A program made the position numbers and the translations under genes. 64,000 nucleotides of DNA from Telmatospirillum sp. (lineage in GTDB: Bacteria; Pseudomonadota; Alphaproteobacteria; CACIAM-22H2). Under the pieces are notes generated by a model. That model made no database searches and had not been told where the DNA came from. It saw only the letters and a program-made list of their open reading frames with translations. The number at the start of each line of letters is the position of its first letter. Position 1 is the stretch's first letter. The DNA lies in contig JADCGL010000005.1 of the NCBI GenBank assembly GCA_020248985.1, positions 1-64,000 on the forward strand. Direction: 5' to 3'. Below, piece by piece: positions 9,884 to 18,351 of this stretch.

Positions 9884-10552
9884 ATGATCGTCTTCCAACA
9901 AGTGGGCTTGCGCTACGGCCTGGGGCCCGAAGTGCTGCGCGACGTGAGTTTCGCGCTGCAGCCCGGCAGTTTCCATTTTCTGACCGGGGCGTCGGGAGCC
10001 GGTAAATCGTCGCTGCTGTCGCTGCTTTATCTCGCGCGCCTGCCGAGCCGCGGCACCGTGCATATGTTCGGGCGCGACGTGGCGCGCATGGCGCGGCGCG
10101 ATCTGCCGGGCCTGCGCCGCCGCATCGGCACGGTGTTCCAGGATTTCCGCCTCCTCGACCATCTGTCGGTCATCGACAATGTGGCTCTCCCGCTGCGTGT
10201 GCAGGGGGCCGAGGAAGCGCAGCTGCGCGAGCATGCGGCTGAACTGCTGGTCTGGGTCGGTTTGGGCGACCATCTCGATGCGCTGCCGCCGACCTTGTCG
10301 GGCGGGCAGAAACAGCGTGTGGCGATCGCGCGCGCGGTGATCGGACGGCCCAAGCTGCTGATCGCGGACGAGCCCACCGGCAACGTCGACGACCGCATTG
10401 CGTTGCGCTTGATGCGGCTGTTCGAGGAGCTCAACCGCCTCGGCACCACGATCGTGGTGGCGACGCACAATATGCAATTGGTGCGTGAATCGCGCCATCC
10501 CGAGCTGCGGCTGGACGCAGGCGAACTCATGCAAATCGCGAAGGCGGCGTAG
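9884..10552 (+). CDS. ftsE: Cell division ATP-binding protein FtsE
   Basis: ABC ATPase of the FtsEX complex, which couples cytoplasmic ATP hydrolysis to activation of periplasmic peptidoglycan hydrolases at the septum. Walker A GASGAGKSS (about residues 35-43), signature LSGGQKQRVAIARA (about 138-151) and Walker B LLIADEPTGN are all intact. The 222-residue length is typical. The ATG at 9884 is preferred over a GTG at 9863 because MIVFQQVGLRYG matches the usual FtsE N-terminus. ftsX follows after 5 bases. Confidence 0.95.
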   Translation: MIVFQQVGLRYGLGPEVLRDVSFALQPGSFHFLTGASGAGKSSLLSLLYLARLPSRGTVHMFGRDVARMARRDLPGLRRRIGTVFQDFRLLDHLSVIDNVALPLRVQGAEEAQLREHAAELLVWVGLGDHLDALPPTLSGGQKQRVAIARAVIGRPKLLIADEPTGNVDDRIALRLMRLFEELNRLGTTIVVATHNMQLVRESRHPELRLDAGELMQIAKAA

Positions 10553-10557
10553 GCGCC

Positions 10558-11427
10558 ATGGCGGGTTTCGGCTTCGGGCGCGGCAGCGAACTTGCCTTGG
10601 AGCGCGACCGCGAGCGGCGCTGGATCGCGGCCGTCGTCGCAGCCCTTGCGTTCCTGGCCACACTCGCACTCGGGCTCGCCCTTGCATTGTCGGGCACGGC
10701 CAAGCGCTGGCAGGCGAATTTTGCGGGTACGTTGACGGTCGAATTGCCGGCCGGTGCGGATCCAGCACCCGCTTTGACGCTGTTGCGCGCCGATCCGGCC
10801 GTCGCGGCGGCGACGCAAATCTCGCGTGCCGCCGCCGAAGCTTTGTTGAGCCCGTGGCTTGGGGCGGGCAATCTTCAGGATCTGCCGATCCCGGTGCTGA
10901 TCGATGTGCGGCTGGTCGCAGGTGCTGCACCCAATCTTGCGGCGTTGGGCCAACGTCTGGAGGCGGCCGTGCCGGATGCCGCGATCGACGACCATGGGCG
11001 CTGGCTCGGCGGGTTTCTGGCACTCGCTCGCGCAGCCGGGCTTGTGGCCGCGATCGTGCTGGCGGCCGTCGGTTTGGCGGCGGCAAGCTGTGTTGCGTTC
11101 GCCACGCGCGCGGGCCTTGCCATGCATCGCGAGGCGGTCGATCTCCTGCATCTTGTCGGCGCACCGGACGGCTACATCGCCGTGCAGTTCGCGCGTGCGG
11201 CGATGCGGCTGGCTTTTGCGGGCGCGGGGCTTGGGGCCGTGGGAGCGGCCGTGGTCCTCGTTGCGGCTTCGGCGGTCGCCAGCAGCAGTGCGACACTTGC
11301 CTTTCCACTGCCGTCGTTGGGATGGAGCGATTGGCTACTGCTCGCTTGCGTGCCGTTTGCTGCGACGCTGGTTGCCGCCGCCGCTGCCTACGGCACGGTG
11401 ATGCGCAATCTGGCGCGTATCCTGTAG
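10558..11427 (+). CDS. ftsX: Cell division protein FtsX
   Basis: Membrane partner of FtsE, 289 residues. There is one N-terminal transmembrane helix (about 22-45), then a periplasmic domain of about 120 residues that in this family contacts amidase activators. Three more helices follow (about 155-185, 210-245 and 255-280). It belongs to the type 7 ABC superfamily. It sits directly downstream of ftsE and 12 bases before a HAD phosphatase, so ftsE-ftsX-HAD-YdcF-plsC reads as one operon of envelope functions. Confidence 0.92.
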   Translation: MAGFGFGRGSELALERDRERRWIAAVVAALAFLATLALGLALALSGTAKRWQANFAGTLTVELPAGADPAPALTLLRADPAVAAATQISRAAAEALLSPWLGAGNLQDLPIPVLIDVRLVAGAAPNLAALGQRLEAAVPDAAIDDHGRWLGGFLALARAAGLVAAIVLAAVGLAAASCVAFATRAGLAMHREAVDLLHLVGAPDGYIAVQFARAAMRLAFAGAGLGAVGAAVVLVAASAVASSSATLAFPLPSLGWSDWLLLACVPFAATLVAAAAAYGTVMRNLARIL

Positions 11428-11439
11428 ATTCGAAAAGCC

Positions 11440-11982
11440 ATGGCCCGACTCGTCCTCCTCGATCGCGACGGCGTGCTGAACGTCGATCGTGCCGACTATG
11501 TGAAGCACCCGGGCGAGCTTGTGCTGCTGCCGGGTGCAGCTTCGGCCGTCGCACGCCTCAATCGGGCGGGTTATGCCGTGGCCGTGTGCACGAACCAGTC
11601 GCCGATCGGGCGCGGCATTTTCGACGAGGCGATGCTGGCACGCATCCACGACGCCCTGCGCGACGGGCTCGCGCGCGAGGGCGCCAGGCTCGATGCGATC
11701 TTCCATTGCCCCGACGCACCCGGCCCGATTTCGACGCGCCGCAAACCCGCGCCCGGCATGCTGATCGAAGCACTCGCCATGTTTGCGGCCGGTGCGGCCG
11801 CAACCCCCTTCGTCGGCGACAGTCTGCGCGATCTGCAGGCGGCCGCCGCGATCGGCTGCCCGCGCCATCTCGTGCGCACAGGCCACGGTGCCAAGACCTT
11901 GGCCGCGGGCCTGCCCGATGCCGTGCTGCCGGTCGCCGTGCACGAAGATCTCGGCGCGGCGGTTGCCGCGCTGCTGGGTTGA
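11440..11982 (+). CDS. HAD-IIIA phosphatase, GmhB-like
   Basis: A 180-residue haloacid-dehalogenase phosphatase. The nucleophile motif LLDRDGVLN puts the catalytic aspartates at D8 and D10. CTNQSPIGRG is motif II, RRKPAPGM motif III and FVGDSLRDL motif IV. The family match is D-glycero-D-manno-heptose 1,7-bisphosphate 7-phosphatase, which serves LPS heptose synthesis. GmhB usually carries a CxH...CxC zinc loop just before RKPxPGM; here that region reads HCPDAPGPISTRRKP, without the paired cysteines, so the substrate may differ. Histidinol-phosphatase-type activity is an alternative. Confidence 0.8.
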   Translation: MARLVLLDRDGVLNVDRADYVKHPGELVLLPGAASAVARLNRAGYAVAVCTNQSPIGRGIFDEAMLARIHDALRDGLAREGARLDAIFHCPDAPGPISTRRKPAPGMLIEALAMFAAGAAATPFVGDSLRDLQAAAAIGCPRHLVRTGHGAKTLAAGLPDAVLPVAVHEDLGAAVAALLG

Positions 11983-11988
11983 CGGGGC

Positions 11989-12585
11989 ATGGCGTCGCTC
12001 TTGCGTTTGGGGGCTGTGGTTGCCGCGCTGGGCTTGCTCTATTTGGGCGGACTCGTGTGGTTTGCCGCCACCATTCCGCGCGAAGGTCCGGTCGATGCGC
12101 GCGCGACCGACGCGATCGTGGTGCTGACCGGCGGCCAGCTGCGCTTGCGCGAGGGCCTGCGGCTGATGGCCGAGGGCAAGGCCAAAAAACTGCTGGTCTC
12201 CGGCGTGAACCGCAATGTCGAACTGCAGGATCTTCTGCGCGTGGCGCGCCAGGGCCCGGGGGCGCTCGAATGCTGCGTCGAGCTCGGCTACGACGCGGAT
12301 TCGACCCAGGGCAACGCGCGCGAAGCGGCCGCGTTCGTTGCGCGCGAGAAGATCGCCTCGCTGCGGCTCGTCACGGCCAACTATCATCTTCGACGCGCCA
12401 CGCTCGAGTTTCGCCGCGCGATGCCGGACATCGATCTGGTCGCCCAGCCCGTCTATCCCGAAAACTTCCACATCGACGAATGGTGGCGCTGGCCCGGCAC
12501 CTATGCGCTGCTGCAGGCCGAGTACCACAAATATCTCGGCGCGTTGCTGCGCCCCTATCTTGCCTTTGCGGATGCCAATCCATGA
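11989..12585 (+). CDS. YdcF/DUF218 family membrane-anchored protein
   Basis: A 198-residue protein. An N-terminal transmembrane helix (residues 5-30) is followed by a DUF218 Rossmann-like domain with the family features AIVVLTGGQLRLREGL, LLVSGVN and a central TANYHLRRA. The E. coli relatives SanA and ElyC influence envelope barrier function and peptidoglycan synthesis at the inner membrane; the biochemical activity is not settled. Its stop overlaps the plsC ATG (ATGA), and it lies 6 bases after the HAD phosphatase gene, which supports an envelope role by context. Confidence 0.82.
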   Translation: MASLLRLGAVVAALGLLYLGGLVWFAATIPREGPVDARATDAIVVLTGGQLRLREGLRLMAEGKAKKLLVSGVNRNVELQDLLRVARQGPGALECCVELGYDADSTQGNAREAAAFVAREKIASLRLVTANYHLRRATLEFRRAMPDIDLVAQPVYPENFHIDEWWRWPGTYALLQAEYHKYLGALLRPYLAFADANP

Positions 12586-13322
12586 TCCAGCTGCGATCGT
12601 TCCTGTTCAATATCTGGTTTTTCGGCGCGACCGCCTTGCTGCTGATCGCCTCGTTGCCGTGCCATTTCATGGACCGGCGCGGCGTGCATTTCATCGCGCG
12701 CGTCTGGACCAAGACCGTCGTGTGGGGCCTCAAGCATATTTGCAGGCTCGAACATCGCCTGGTCGGCCGCGTCGATCTGCTCGGGGGCCCGGCCCTGATC
12801 GCGTGCAAGCACCAATCGGCTTGGGACACGCTGATCTTCTACGCGCTGTGCAGCGATCCGACCTACGTGATGAAAAAGGAGCTGCTGTCGATTCCGCTCT
12901 ACGGATGGCACGCGCAGAAGCAGAAAATGATCCCGGTCGACCGCAAAGGCGGTGGGGCGGCCTTGAAGCGTATGCTGACGATGGCGCAGGAAGCGATCGC
13001 CGAGGGCCGCCAGATCGTGATCTTCCCGCAAGGGACGCGCACGCCGGTGCGCAGCGACGCCAAGGACTGGCCCTACCATCCCGGCGTCATGGCGCTCTAC
13101 AGCAAGCTCGATCTGCCGTGCGTGCCGATCGCCCTCAATTCGGGCCTGTTCTGGGGCCGGCGCACCTTCGCCAAGAAGCCCGGCCTCATCACGGTCGAAG
13201 TGCTCGACGCGATTCCGGCGGGGCTCAAGCGGGCCGAGTTCATGCGCGAGCTTGAGACGCGCATCGAGACGGCGACAAAGCGGCTAGAAGAGGGGCACGC
13301 TTTGGCCGACGACGCGAAGTGA
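12582..13322 (+). CDS. plsC: 1-acyl-sn-glycerol-3-phosphate acyltransferase
   Basis: Acylates lysophosphatidic acid to phosphatidic acid at the inner membrane, the second acylation of phospholipid synthesis. The acyltransferase HX4D motif is H77-QSAW-D82, motif III is FPQGTRTP (about 148-155) and motif IV is VPIALNSG. An N-terminal hydrophobic segment (8-27) anchors it. The 246-residue length is normal. The ATG at 12582 overlaps the upstream stop; longer in-frame readings upstream merely run through ftsX and its neighbours. Confidence 0.93.
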   Translation: MIQLRSFLFNIWFFGATALLLIASLPCHFMDRRGVHFIARVWTKTVVWGLKHICRLEHRLVGRVDLLGGPALIACKHQSAWDTLIFYALCSDPTYVMKKELLSIPLYGWHAQKQKMIPVDRKGGGAALKRMLTMAQEAIAEGRQIVIFPQGTRTPVRSDAKDWPYHPGVMALYSKLDLPCVPIALNSGLFWGRRTFAKKPGLITVEVLDAIPAGLKRAEFMRELETRIETATKRLEEGHALADDAK

Positions 13323-14986
13323 AGATTTCATCGCACCAAGTGCGGCTGGCGTCCGGCCTCGTGCTGTTCGTCTATGTGGCGCTGCACCTTGCGAACCACG
13401 CGCTGATGAACGTGTCGCTCGCCGCCGCCGAGACCTATGCGTTTGCGATGTTCGCGATCGTGGGTTTGCCGCCGGTGCGCACACTGCTCTATCTGGCGCT
13501 TGCCGTGCATTTCGGGCTGGCACTGTGGGCGATCTATCGCCGGCGCGATTTGGCCACGCTCTCGCGCGGCGAAAGCGTGCAGCTTGTCGCAGGTTTGCTC
13601 GTGGTGCCGATCCTCATGGGCCACGTGGTGCCGGTCCGCTTCGGGGCGCTGCTGTTCGGCGCACTGCCGACGCACACGAGCGTCGCCGTCGCAACGAGCC
13701 AGATCGACACGACCGGGGGGCTGCTGCTGGTCGCAGGGCTCCTTCTGGTTTGGCTGCATGGATGCACGGGCGTGCATTACTGGCTGCGACTGAAGCCGTT
13801 CTACCGGCACTGGCAGCCGTGGTTGCTGGCGGCGGCGGCGATCCTCGCGGCCCTCGCCTTGGCGGGCTATCTCGCCGGCAGCCGCGAGGCGGAAGTTTTG
13901 TTTGCGGATCCCGAATGGCGCGCGGGCTTTGCCGGGCGCCATCGTCTTCCGTCCCCCGAAAATTTCGCGACGATCGAGCGCATCAAGGACGGCGTACTGG
14001 CGCTCTGGGCATTGTCGATTGCCTTCGTGTTTGCGGCCCGCCGCGTGCGCGCTTGGCACGCGCATCGCGGCGGGCGCGCGATCGTGGCCTATCCGGGCGA
14101 TACGACGGTTGCGGTCGCGCGCGGCACCACGCTGCTCGAGGCAAGCCGCCAGGGCCGTATTGCGCATGCGTCCGTGTGCGGCGGGCGCGGACGCTGCTCG
14201 ACCTGCCGCGTGCGGATCGAGCGCGGCGCCGACAACCTGTCGCTGCCAGCAGAAGACGAGTTGGCGGTGCTGTCGCGCGTTGCGGCGCCGCCCGGCGTGC
14301 GGTTGGCTTGCCAGGCGCGCGCCATCGGTGACGTCGCGATCGTGCCGCTGCTGCCGGCCTCGATCGGCGCGGCGGCCCTCGCCCAGCGCCGCGAGCGCGA
14401 AAGTGCGGGGGCCGAAAAAACCATCGCCGTGATGTTCGCCGATCTGCGCGGTTTTACGACCCTGTCGGAAAGCAAATTGCCGTTCGACGTGGTCTTCCTG
14501 CTCAACCGCTATTTCGCCGAAATGGGGGCGGCGATCGAAGCTTCGGGCGGGCGCATAGACAAATTCGTTGGCGACGGCATCGTCGCTTTGTTCGGCGTCG
14601 AAAGCGGGCCCGCCCAAGGGACTCGCGAAGCGCTTGCGGGGGCTCGTGCCATGATCGAGCGGCTCGCCGCCCTCAATGCCGCCCTCGCGCACGATCTCGA
14701 CGCACCCTTGCGAATAGGCATCGGCATTCATACGGGCCCCGCCATCGTCGGCGAGATGGGCTACAGCCAAGCGCGCCAATTCACCGCGATCGGCGATACG
14801 GTCAACACGGCGAGCCGCCTCGAAGCGCTCACCAAAAAATATGCCGCCGACCTGCTGGTCTCGAGCGATGCCGCGCTCGCGAGCGGCCTCGATTTTTCCG
14901 GCTTTCCCGAAGAGACAACCGACATTCGCGGCCGCCAGGGCGTGCTTGCCGTACGCATCGTCCAGGATGCGACCAAGCTCGCGTAA
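13319..14986 (+). CDS. Membrane cytochrome b-like / 2Fe-2S ferredoxin / class III adenylate cyclase fusion
   Basis: A 555-residue three-part signalling protein with a GTG start overlapping the plsC stop. Residues 10-245 form about six transmembrane helices containing histidines at helix ends (HLANH, AVHFG, MGHVV, LHGCTGVHYW), resembling succinate dehydrogenase cytochrome b, so haem binding is plausible. Residues 252-345 are a plant-type ferredoxin with cluster cysteines C287, C293, C296 and C331. Residues 366-550 are a class III nucleotide cyclase with metal aspartates D375 (FADLRGFT) and D419 (KFVGDG) and the catalytic-site IGDTVNTASRLE. The cyclase residues look intact, so it probably makes cAMP in response to redox state; the coupling is inferred. 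Confidence 0.85.
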   Translation: MKISSHQVRLASGLVLFVYVALHLANHALMNVSLAAAETYAFAMFAIVGLPPVRTLLYLALAVHFGLALWAIYRRRDLATLSRGESVQLVAGLLVVPILMGHVVPVRFGALLFGALPTHTSVAVATSQIDTTGGLLLVAGLLLVWLHGCTGVHYWLRLKPFYRHWQPWLLAAAAILAALALAGYLAGSREAEVLFADPEWRAGFAGRHRLPSPENFATIERIKDGVLALWALSIAFVFAARRVRAWHAHRGGRAIVAYPGDTTVAVARGTTLLEASRQGRIAHASVCGGRGRCSTCRVRIERGADNLSLPAEDELAVLSRVAAPPGVRLACQARAIGDVAIVPLLPASIGAAALAQRRERESAGAEKTIAVMFADLRGFTTLSESKLPFDVVFLLNRYFAEMGAAIEASGGRIDKFVGDGIVALFGVESGPAQGTREALAGARAMIERLAALNAALAHDLDAPLRIGIGIHTGPAIVGEMGYSQARQFTAIGDTVNTASRLEALTKKYAADLLVSSDAALASGLDFSGFPEETTDIRGRQGVLAVRIVQDATKLA

Positions 14987-15139
14987 GCGGTATTCGAATA
15001 CGGCATCTGGGTTCGCCAAAATTTAGAGATTGATTCGCCTTCCTGCCCGTCGCCATTCTCGCAAAGCAGTGTCCAGTTTTTGTCCATCAAGGCTTAGACC
15101 TATGCGTGCACACGTCGTATCGGCTGCGGTTCTCCCTAA

Positions 15140-15667
15140 ATGACCGGCAAGCCCAATCCGTTCAACGAAGCGTCCCCCGACATCGCCGCGTTTTTCGCCT
15201 GGGCCGAGGCGCAGGCCAAAACGCTCGGCCGTCGCTTGACGCGCCGCGATCTGCCGCTCGAAGCGGTGGCACGGTGGGCGCCTCAGATGAAAATCATCGA
15301 ACGCGACGCAGGCATCGGCGATCTGCGCGTGCGGCTGTTCGGAACCGGCATGGCCGACATCTATGGCCGCGATCTTACGGGCCAGAAGCTGCGCGACGTT
15401 TTGCCCGCGTCCGTCGCTGAGCAGTTGCTCGCAGGTTACGCGCGTGCGGCCGGCGGGGCCGTCGTCTACGAAAATGTCCGCTTCGAATGGGGCGACGGCA
15501 AAAGCGTTGCCTACGAGCGGCTCATCTATCCGCTCGAAAACGAGGGGGCGTTGTCGCTGTTCGTCGTGGTCGGCTATCGCATGCGCGGCGAGCGCCATTT
15601 CCTGCTCGCGCGCGAAGGCATTCGCCATGTGTCGAGCGATTTGCGCGTGTTGGTCCCCGGCGGGTAA
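15140..15667 (+). CDS. PAS-domain protein of the alphaproteobacterial PAS_5 type
   Basis: A 175-residue soluble protein with no output domain visible. The centre (about residues 45-150) reads as a PAS-like fold: WAPQMKIIERD, LRVRLFGTGMADIYGRDLTGQ, then YERLIYPLENEGALSLFVVVGY. This matches single-domain PAS proteins common in Rhodospirillales that carry a GT(G/R)xxxxxGRDLTG motif. The ligand and partner are unknown. It ends 3 bases before the end of the convergent Lrp-type gene. Confidence 0.7.
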   Translation: MTGKPNPFNEASPDIAAFFAWAEAQAKTLGRRLTRRDLPLEAVARWAPQMKIIERDAGIGDLRVRLFGTGMADIYGRDLTGQKLRDVLPASVAEQLLAGYARAAGGAVVYENVRFEWGDGKSVAYERLIYPLENEGALSLFVVVGYRMRGERHFLLAREGIRHVSSDLRVLVPGG

Positions 15668-15670
15668 CGG

Positions 15671-16174
15671 CTAGCGACGCGCGTCTTTGGCGTCGGATTG
15701 CTTGGTCTCGATCGGCACGCCGGGCTGGTTTTTGGTCGTGCGGATCGTCAGCGCCGATTTGACGTTGCTCACGTTTGGGGCCGCCGTCAGCTGGGTGGTC
15801 AGGAATTTTTCGTACGCGTCCCAATCTTGCGCCACGACCTTGATGAGGAAATCGGTTTCCCCTGTCAGCATGTGGCACTCGCGGACCATCGGCCAGGAAT
15901 CGATGATTGCCTGAAAGGCGCGCAAATCCGCATCGGCTTGGCTCTTGAGGCTGACAAATGCGAACACCGTAACCCCGAAACCCAGCGCATGCGGGTCGAT
16001 ATCGGCATGGAAGCCGCGGATGACTTTGGCCTCCTCGAGCACGCGCACGCGGCGCAAGCAGGGCGGAGCCGACACCCCGGCCCGGCGCGCAAGCTCGACA
16101 TTGGTCATCCGCCCGTCGTTCTGAAGGTCGTGGAGAATCTGGCGATCGACGTCGTCAAGCTTGTGCCCGCGCAT
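15671..16174 (-). CDS. Lrp/AsnC family transcriptional regulator
   Basis: A 167-residue feast/famine regulator. The N-terminal winged HTH (about residues 5-60) has the classical LDDVDRQILHDLQNDGR start and a recognition helix around AGVSAPPCLRRV. The C-terminal RAM domain (about 70-145) binds small molecules, often amino acids, and carries CHMLTGETDFLIKV. It is divergent from the ELM1-family gene across 86 bases of AT-rich DNA (16175-16260), where autoregulation would be expected. The ligand cannot be told from sequence. Confidence 0.92.
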   Translation of the reverse strand: MRGHKLDDVDRQILHDLQNDGRMTNVELARRAGVSAPPCLRRVRVLEEAKVIRGFHADIDPHALGFGVTVFAFVSLKSQADADLRAFQAIIDSWPMVRECHMLTGETDFLIKVVAQDWDAYEKFLTTQLTAAPNVSNVKSALTIRTTKNQPGVPIETKQSDAKDARR

Positions 16175-16260
16175 TTTTCAGGTCCTAATTTTCGATGATG
16201 TTGAAATAATATTAGCAATATGCAGGCCGACGCAAGCTGCATGGCTAAAAAAATTGCGTA

Positions 16261-17271
16261 ATGCAGCACGGCACCGCCATAGTCCCGCCCGCAATGACAA
16301 CCTCCTCAGCCCCTAAAACCGCTTGGATTATCAGCCCGGGGCAAGTCGGCATGAAAGCGCAATGCCGTGGCATTGCCGAAGCGCTGGGCCTGGGTTTTGA
16401 ATTCAAGGATGTGGCGTTCCGCGCGCCCTATTCATGGCTGCCAGAGGTGGCCCTGGCGCGGGGCAATGCGCTGGCGATGCTGAGTGCCGAAAGCCCCGAT
16501 CTTTCAGAACCTTGGCCGGATATGGCGATCACGCTGGGGTCGCGCTGTGCGCCCATTGGCGTCGCCATGAAGCGCCGCAGCGGCGGCAAAGTCTTCGCTC
16601 TGCATGTGCAGCGCCCGGCAGTGCCGGTTGCATGGCTCGATGCGGTGATCGCACCGGCGCACGACGAGGTCGTCGGCGCCAACGTCATCGAAACGCAAGT
16701 CGCCCTGCATCATGTCACGCCGGCCAAACTCGCCGCCGCGGCCGCGATTTGGGCGCCGAAATGGGCTGCCCTCAAGCGGCCGCTAATCGCGGTGATTTTG
16801 GGCGGTTCGAATGGCTGGCGCCGCTTCCAGATGACGGAGGCGGCCGTCGCACGCCTCGCGACCGGGCTCGAACAACTAGCGGCAGCCGGCTGCGGCCTTG
16901 CCCTCACCCCTTCGCGCCGCACCGATCCGCCGGCTCGCGAAAAACTCGTTGCGACGGTACGCGATCTCGGCGGCTATGCGTGGGACGGGGCGGGCGAAAA
17001 CCCCTATCTCGGCCTGCTGGCCTTGGCCGACGGCATCGTGGTGACCGAAGATTCCGTGTCGATGACCAGCGAAGCGCTTTCGACCGGCAAGCCGGTCTTC
17101 GTGGCCGCTCTCGAAGGCCGTTCGGGCCGTATTGCCGCCTTTCAAGCCGCGATGCAGGCCAAAGGTTTCACGCGCCCTTTCGCGGGCCGTTTCGAACACT
17201 GGACCTACGCCCCGCCCGACGACACGGCGCGCGCTGCCCGGCTGCTGCAGCAAAAATTTGGCTGGGGATAA
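16261..17271 (+). CDS. ELM1-family (DUF1022) protein
   Basis: A 336-residue protein of the 'mitochondrial fission ELM1' family, found widely in alphaproteobacteria and plants. The fold is GT-B-like: an N-terminal half with WIISPGQVGMKAQCRG and ITLGSRCAPIG, and a C-terminal half with LIAVILGGSNGWRRF, LTPSRRT and VTEDSVSMTSEAL, resembling a nucleotide-sugar-binding half. The bacterial function is not established; an envelope glycosyl role is a guess from the fold. ATG 16261 and ATG 16294 (MTTSSAPKT) are both possible; the conserved part begins after the second. Confidence 0.82.
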   Translation: MQHGTAIVPPAMTTSSAPKTAWIISPGQVGMKAQCRGIAEALGLGFEFKDVAFRAPYSWLPEVALARGNALAMLSAESPDLSEPWPDMAITLGSRCAPIGVAMKRRSGGKVFALHVQRPAVPVAWLDAVIAPAHDEVVGANVIETQVALHHVTPAKLAAAAAIWAPKWAALKRPLIAVILGGSNGWRRFQMTEAAVARLATGLEQLAAAGCGLALTPSRRTDPPAREKLVATVRDLGGYAWDGAGENPYLGLLALADGIVVTEDSVSMTSEALSTGKPVFVAALEGRSGRIAAFQAAMQAKGFTRPFAGRFEHWTYAPPDDTARAARLLQQKFGWG

Positions 17272-17367
17272 GACCGGCATCTGCTTCCCAACGCTGAGGC
17301 ATGCCTGCTAGGCTTGCGCCAGACGCATAGCCCGAAACGAAAAGCCCAAACTGATAAAGGTGGCCCG

Positions 17368-18339
17368 ATGCCGCAGACCCATCGCACCAAAATGCTGATC
17401 CTTGGTTCGGGGCCTGCGGGCTATACGGCGGCCATCTATGCCACGCGCGCGAATCTCGCGCCCATTCTGGTCCGCGGCATCCAGCCCGGCGGCCAATTGT
17501 CGATCACGACCGATGTCGAAAACTATCCGGGCTTCGAGACGGCCATCCAAGGCCCGTGGCTGATGGAGCAGATGTACAAGCAGTGCACCCATGTGGGTAC
17601 GCTGATCCTCGAAGACATCATCGTCAAAGTCGATCTTTCGAAGCGCCCTTACGTCGCGACCGGCGATTCGGGCGACACTTATATTGCAGACACGCTCGTG
17701 ATCTGCACCGGCGCGCAAGCCCGCTGGCTCGGGCTTGAGTCGGAAACCAAATTTCGCGGCACGGGCGTTTCGGCTTGCGCCACCTGCGACGGCTTTTTCT
17801 TCCGCGGCAAGAACGTGGCCGTGGTCGGCGGCGGCAACACGGCGGTCGAAGAAGCGCTCTATCTCACGAACCATGCCGCCAAGGTTACGCTTATCCATCG
17901 CCGCGATACGTTGCGCGCCGAAAAGATGCTGCAGGCGCGCTTGCTCAAACATCCCAAGATCGAGGTCGTGTGGAATTCGGCGGTCGACGAGGTGCTGGGG
18001 ACCGGTACCCCTGCGACCGTTACGGGACTGGCACTTAAAAATCTCGTCACCGGCGAGCGCAGCACGCTTGCGGTCGACGGGCTGTTCGTGGCGATCGGCC
18101 ACGTGCCGGCGACCGAGCTCTTCAAGGGCCAACTCGCACTCGACGCCGAGGGCTACATTCTGACCAAGCCGGATTCCACGGCGACGGATCTGCCCGGTGT
18201 CTATGCGGCCGGCGACGTGAAGGACAAAGTCTTCCGCCAGGCCGTGACGGCGGCCGGCATGGGATGCATGGCGGCCCTCGAGGCCGAAAAATTCCTCGCC
18301 CACGCGGAAGCGGGCCATCAATCGGCTGCGGCCGAGTAG
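17368..18339 (+). CDS. trxB: Thioredoxin reductase
   Basis: A 323-residue FAD enzyme that passes electrons from NADPH to thioredoxin in the cytoplasm. The FAD motif is GSGPAG (13-18), the redox-active pair is C137/C140 in ACATCDG, the NADPH motif is VVGGGNTAVEEAL and the C-terminal FAD motif is GVYAAGDV. The ATG at 17368 has a clear Shine-Dalgarno (AAAGGTGG) just upstream; an earlier in-frame start would add an unsupported 18 residues. A LysR regulator follows after 12 bases on the same strand. Confidence 0.96.
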   Translation: MPQTHRTKMLILGSGPAGYTAAIYATRANLAPILVRGIQPGGQLSITTDVENYPGFETAIQGPWLMEQMYKQCTHVGTLILEDIIVKVDLSKRPYVATGDSGDTYIADTLVICTGAQARWLGLESETKFRGTGVSACATCDGFFFRGKNVAVVGGGNTAVEEALYLTNHAAKVTLIHRRDTLRAEKMLQARLLKHPKIEVVWNSAVDEVLGTGTPATVTGLALKNLVTGERSTLAVDGLFVAIGHVPATELFKGQLALDAEGYILTKPDSTATDLPGVYAAGDVKDKVFRQAVTAAGMGCMAALEAEKFLAHAEAGHQSAAAE

Positions 18340-18351
18340 GACAGCGCGATC

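Noticed and set aside
10485-12581. Long plus-strand frame joining ftsX and downstream genes to plsC
   Set aside because: Arg-rich nonsense in an alternative frame; the real plsC starts at 12582.
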